Source: Anoxynatronum buryatiense
Lineage (GTDB): Bacteria > Bacillota > Clostridia > Peptostreptococcales > Tindalliaceae
DNA length: 64,000 nt
Assembly: GCF_900182905.1 (NCBI RefSeq)
Contig: NZ_FXUF01000005.1
Span: 124,001 to 188,000 of the forward strand
Reading direction: 5' to 3'
The translations under genes were made by a program, and so were the position numbers. Below, one piece after another: positions 61,421 through 64,000 of this stretch (its first letter is position 1; the number at the start of each line of letters is the position of its first letter). The notes under the pieces were generated by a model. The model was given only the letters and a program-made list of their open reading frames with translations, was not told the DNA's origin and did no database searches.

Positions 61421-64000
61421 TCACTTCATCATGGTTTTTATTTCATCAGGGACTGCACATCTAAGAAGGGTATATCCAACCCCTCCCAAACCATGAAAAA
61501 ATGAGGGATTGAATACCACACCGCCCTCACTGCCGGTGTACCGGTATTCCCCTTGCTTCTCTTTTAATGCCATCATTTGAAAGGCTTTCTTTCGAGCCAT
61601 TTCAAGAAGATCAGAACGTTGCAGCACTTGCGAAGCTTCCACTAAGAAATCAATGATTGCCCCATTGCCGCAGCACAGGGTATCTCCATGCGATCCTTGG
61701 TTTTCATCAACAAACCGGATCACTTTTTCAATATCTCTGTGAAACACAGGCGCTTCCCCGCCAGCTTCGTTCAAACCTGAAAGACGTGCCAGACCAATAC
61801 CTGGCGCACCACTGCACCAGCCTCCCATAAACGCTTTTCCATCTCTTTCCCTCCGGTAGTGCTGTCCATGGCGCAAATCCTGCCAGTTACTTCTCTTCAA
61901 ATCAAAGAACTGGTTTTCATAAGCAACGGCTTCCAGGGCGGCAGCACGCCAGTCTTTTTCACCCATTACCCGATAAAGTTGCAGCAGCGCATGGGCAATA
62001 CCCGCTGCTCCGTGGGCCATGCCGGTTAAGGGAACTTCTCCAAGACCGTTGTCCCACACTTGATGGCCGGTTTTTGCCGTGCTCCGCTTATCCATCAGAT
62101 ATTGGCCGCATCGCGCCATCAAAGAGAGCGTCTTGTCACTGTGCAGCGTTGCCGGCAAATCTGCCAATGCCAGTGCCAACCCGGCCGTACCTCCCAGCAC
62201 ATCTATCTGTCGGTCATTGGCAATTTGCTCTTCGCGCACTTTTTCAATGATCGTCAACGCCTCATGGTGGAGCGCTTCCTCTCTCAGATAACTGCCCATG
62301 GCCATCAAGCCTCGGATAAAACCCCCGATGCCGGTACCCAAACCAAGGGTCAACCGGTGCACCGGCAAGGGATTATAGGGGTGGTACAGTTGCTGTCGGA
62401 ATGGATGAATCACTGCTAACGCCTGTTTTTTCAGTGATTCTGATGCCGTTATGCGGGAAAGAGCCGCTAAAAAAACACCCAGCCCGATGGTGCCATCGTA
62501 AAAGGAATGGTTGATAGGTCCCAGCACCATTCGATGGGAAGTCGCCTCCATTTGCAGCGTGATCCAGGTATAGATGTCTTTTTCTGGTTCCAGGCGCCAA
62601 CCCATGATCTGTCTACTGATATCCAACGCTTCTCGAAGCAACACATTTGAATGTTCACCTGCTTTTCCCTTCTCTGGCGCCTGGCTACGTTGTCTTCCTT
62701 CCCTTCCTTCCTTTCTATTATCAGAAACTGCATCTTCTGCCCCCGCCGTTAACCTGACAACGGCCGCGTGCGCCTTCAGGTCGTGTTGTTGCATGGACAG
62801 GGCAGTTTGAATATAATGAAGCTGCATTTTCAAGTCTTCTTCGCTCATATTCTGAATCGTTGTCCGGCAATGATCCAGGGCCGTTTCCATGAAAAAGGTC
62901 GGATGCAGCATCGTTTCAACGCTGCGCAGGGAGAGTTCATTCGTTTTGCTGTAAAAAATGGGAATATCGCCTTGCTCCAGCGCACTCCGTTCACTGACAA
63001 AGCAATTCCACAGCCATTGCAGCTGATTGGGTGCATCCTGCAAAAAGTATGCTGCCGCCAGTCTTTCCAGTTCAATGGAATAGGCCATCCCATCTTTCAG
63101 GTAGCGTGGATGCCGCGCTCGCTGCAACAGGCTGTCGTATACCCGGGTATCCCGAATAAGGGCGCGTAAAAAGATCCCCCGGCACCTGTTCAGGGGTGAT
63201 GCCGGGCCGAGGAGCAGTTCCCGATGATGCAAGATAAAAGTGTACCCTCGACGGTATCCCTCCAGAATGTGCTTCTGATAGTCCGCTGCTTTCAGCCCAC
63301 GGTCTTTCAGCACAGGTATATTGGCACTTTCAGGAAAGCCTCCTGTTAAACCGCTGATATCAGTAGCTTGGCCCTGATGATCGGTTACCCAGACGGGTAA
63401 CAGACCGGTGTGCAACACTGACTCTATCAACCAGTGATTGGCTGTCTGTTCAGAGCTGACGGCATCTTCATCCGCATCAAAGGGTTTGAAGCGGTGCATC
63501 AACAGGGTTTCCACATCAACAAGAACAGGATGAGCTCCCTGTGCAATGATATTATCCATGTGAAAATCCCCGCCACCTAATACGTAGGTGAGGCAAAGAA
63601 GTACTCCCGCCCGTTCATAATAGAGGACCGCCTCTTCTGCCGAGGATACAGGCAGTGGTTCAACAAAATCCACCCAACTGTGGTCGCCGCCATCAATTAC
63701 CCGGGGAACAGGAAAACAGGGCAGCCCTGCTGATTCCATCCACTGGATCAATTGCTGCCATGCCTGATCAATGCTGGCACTGCGTGGTTTGTAAACGACT
63801 TTTATCCCTGTGTCAAATGTGAGGATGGCAACGGTTCTCCCCCCGTTGTGCGGGTCAGATACATCCATCTGCACATCGGTGACCCTGTTTAATGAACGGC
63901 CGATGCCGAAAGCTGTTTCCAGTTTTTCAAGATCTTCCTGTAAGTGGGTCATGAGAGCCGTCACATGCTGAAGCCAGTTCATGGTTGCTTCTGACAAATG
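61421..64000 (-). CDS. lanM: Class II lanthipeptide synthetase LanM, 5' partial
   Basis: The visible part is 858 residues from TTG 63997, and the frame is open beyond the right edge. By comparison with usual LanM length (about 1000), some 150-250 N-terminal residues are missing. The dehydratase half has KVVYKPRSASID and GGGDFHMDNIIAQG with LVDVETLL, the kinase-like sites that phosphorylate and eliminate Ser/Thr in the precursor. The LanC-like cyclase half (about residues 480-858) has HGAAGIAHALL, GWCSGAPG (C728) and CCGNGA (C775, C776), the three zinc ligands, and ends in the usual HGLGGVGYTLLR. A third cysteine instead of histidine is the arrangement of ProcM-like enzymes. Precursor and transporter genes would lie outside the window. 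Confidence 0.92.
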   Translation of the reverse strand, partial: HLSEATMNWLQHVTALMTHLQEDLEKLETAFGIGRSLNRVTDVQMDVSDPHNGGRTVAILTFDTGIKVVYKPRSASIDQAWQQLIQWMESAGLPCFPVPRVIDGGDHSWVDFVEPLPVSSAEEAVLYYERAGVLLCLTYVLGGGDFHMDNIIAQGAHPVLVDVETLLMHRFKPFDADEDAVSSEQTANHWLIESVLHTGLLPVWVTDHQGQATDISGLTGGFPESANIPVLKDRGLKAADYQKHILEGYRRGYTFILHHRELLLGPASPLNRCRGIFLRALIRDTRVYDSLLQRARHPRYLKDGMAYSIELERLAAAYFLQDAPNQLQWLWNCFVSERSALEQGDIPIFYSKTNELSLRSVETMLHPTFFMETALDHCRTTIQNMSEEDLKMQLHYIQTALSMQQHDLKAHAAVVRLTAGAEDAVSDNRKEGREGRQRSQAPEKGKAGEHSNVLLREALDISRQIMGWRLEPEKDIYTWITLQMEATSHRMVLGPINHSFYDGTIGLGVFLAALSRITASESLKKQALAVIHPFRQQLYHPYNPLPVHRLTLGLGTGIGGFIRGLMAMGSYLREEALHHEALTIIEKVREEQIANDRQIDVLGGTAGLALALADLPATLHSDKTLSLMARCGQYLMDKRSTAKTGHQVWDNGLGEVPLTGMAHGAAGIAHALLQLYRVMGEKDWRAAALEAVAYENQFFDLKRSNWQDLRHGQHYRRERDGKAFMGGWCSGAPGIGLARLSGLNEAGGEAPVFHRDIEKVIRFVDENQGSHGDTLCCGNGAIIDFLVEASQVLQRSDLLEMARKKAFQMMALKEKQGEYRYTGSEGGVVFNPSFFHGLGGVGYTLLRCAVPDEIKTMMK

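Overview
The window looks like chromosomal DNA of an anaerobic member of the Bacillota, class Clostridia. The signs are strong GGAGG ribosome binding sites, frequent TTG and GTG starts, oligopeptide ABC transporters and two-component systems of firmicute type, a FapA-family protein, a 2[4Fe-4S] ferredoxin, sigma-54 enhancer-dependent regulators, and base composition near 50% GC. A close relative of haloalkaliphilic clostridia such as Tindallia or Anoxynatronum would fit, but that is only a guess. No rRNA, tRNA, CRISPR array, transposase or phage gene was seen.

Layout. 1-8 kb: a hemolysin III family protein, a FapA/DUF342 protein, an M23 peptidase, a CBS-domain membrane protein, an acetamidase/formamidase and a soluble chemoreceptor. 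8-22 kb: a large minus-strand catabolic island. Its core (CoA-transferase A and B, cupin, SDR, 3-hydroxyacyl-CoA-dehydrogenase-like protein, metal-dependent cyclase-family hydrolase, beta-keto acid cleavage enzyme, thiolase) matches step by step the anaerobic phloroglucinol pathway to three acetyl-CoA. Downstream follow a phloretin/diacetylphloroglucinol hydrolase homologue, a ferredoxin with a fumarate-reductase-like flavoprotein, and a YjiH-type transporter. A PAS/AAA/Fis activator lies upstream. A near-consensus -24/-12 promoter sits before the first enzyme gene, and three copies of one palindrome (two before the operon, one before the regulator) are likely activator sites.

22-34 kb: two DEAD-box helicases with repetitive tails, a lipoprotein with three covalent-FMN domains beside a histidine kinase/response regulator pair, a HAD phosphatase, a DEDD exonuclease, a PAS hybrid kinase, and a cold-shock gene followed by a structured leader. 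34-36.5 kb: a radical-SAM/UDG-like DNA repair pair.

36.5-49 kb: a second sigma-54 island, apparently for muropeptide salvage. It encodes L-Ala-D/L-Glu epimerase, a DppABCDF-type importer, diaminopimelate decarboxylase and a fusion of a beta-lactamase-like domain, SH3 and NlpC/P60. Its own activator gene and -24/-12 promoter are arranged exactly as in the phloroglucinol island. 49-64 kb: a PLD-family membrane protein, an unknown membrane protein, a PAS kinase overlapping a CheB-CheR-PAS fusion, an Lrp-type regulator, a GNAT acetyltransferase, HisRS, a TraB-family protein, and at the right edge the 3' part of a class II lanthipeptide synthetase with a Cys-Cys-Gly zinc motif.

Many starts were moved downstream from the longest open frame to the codon with a properly spaced Shine-Dalgarno sequence; these choices are inferences. 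All functional names rest on motif recognition by eye, without database searches.
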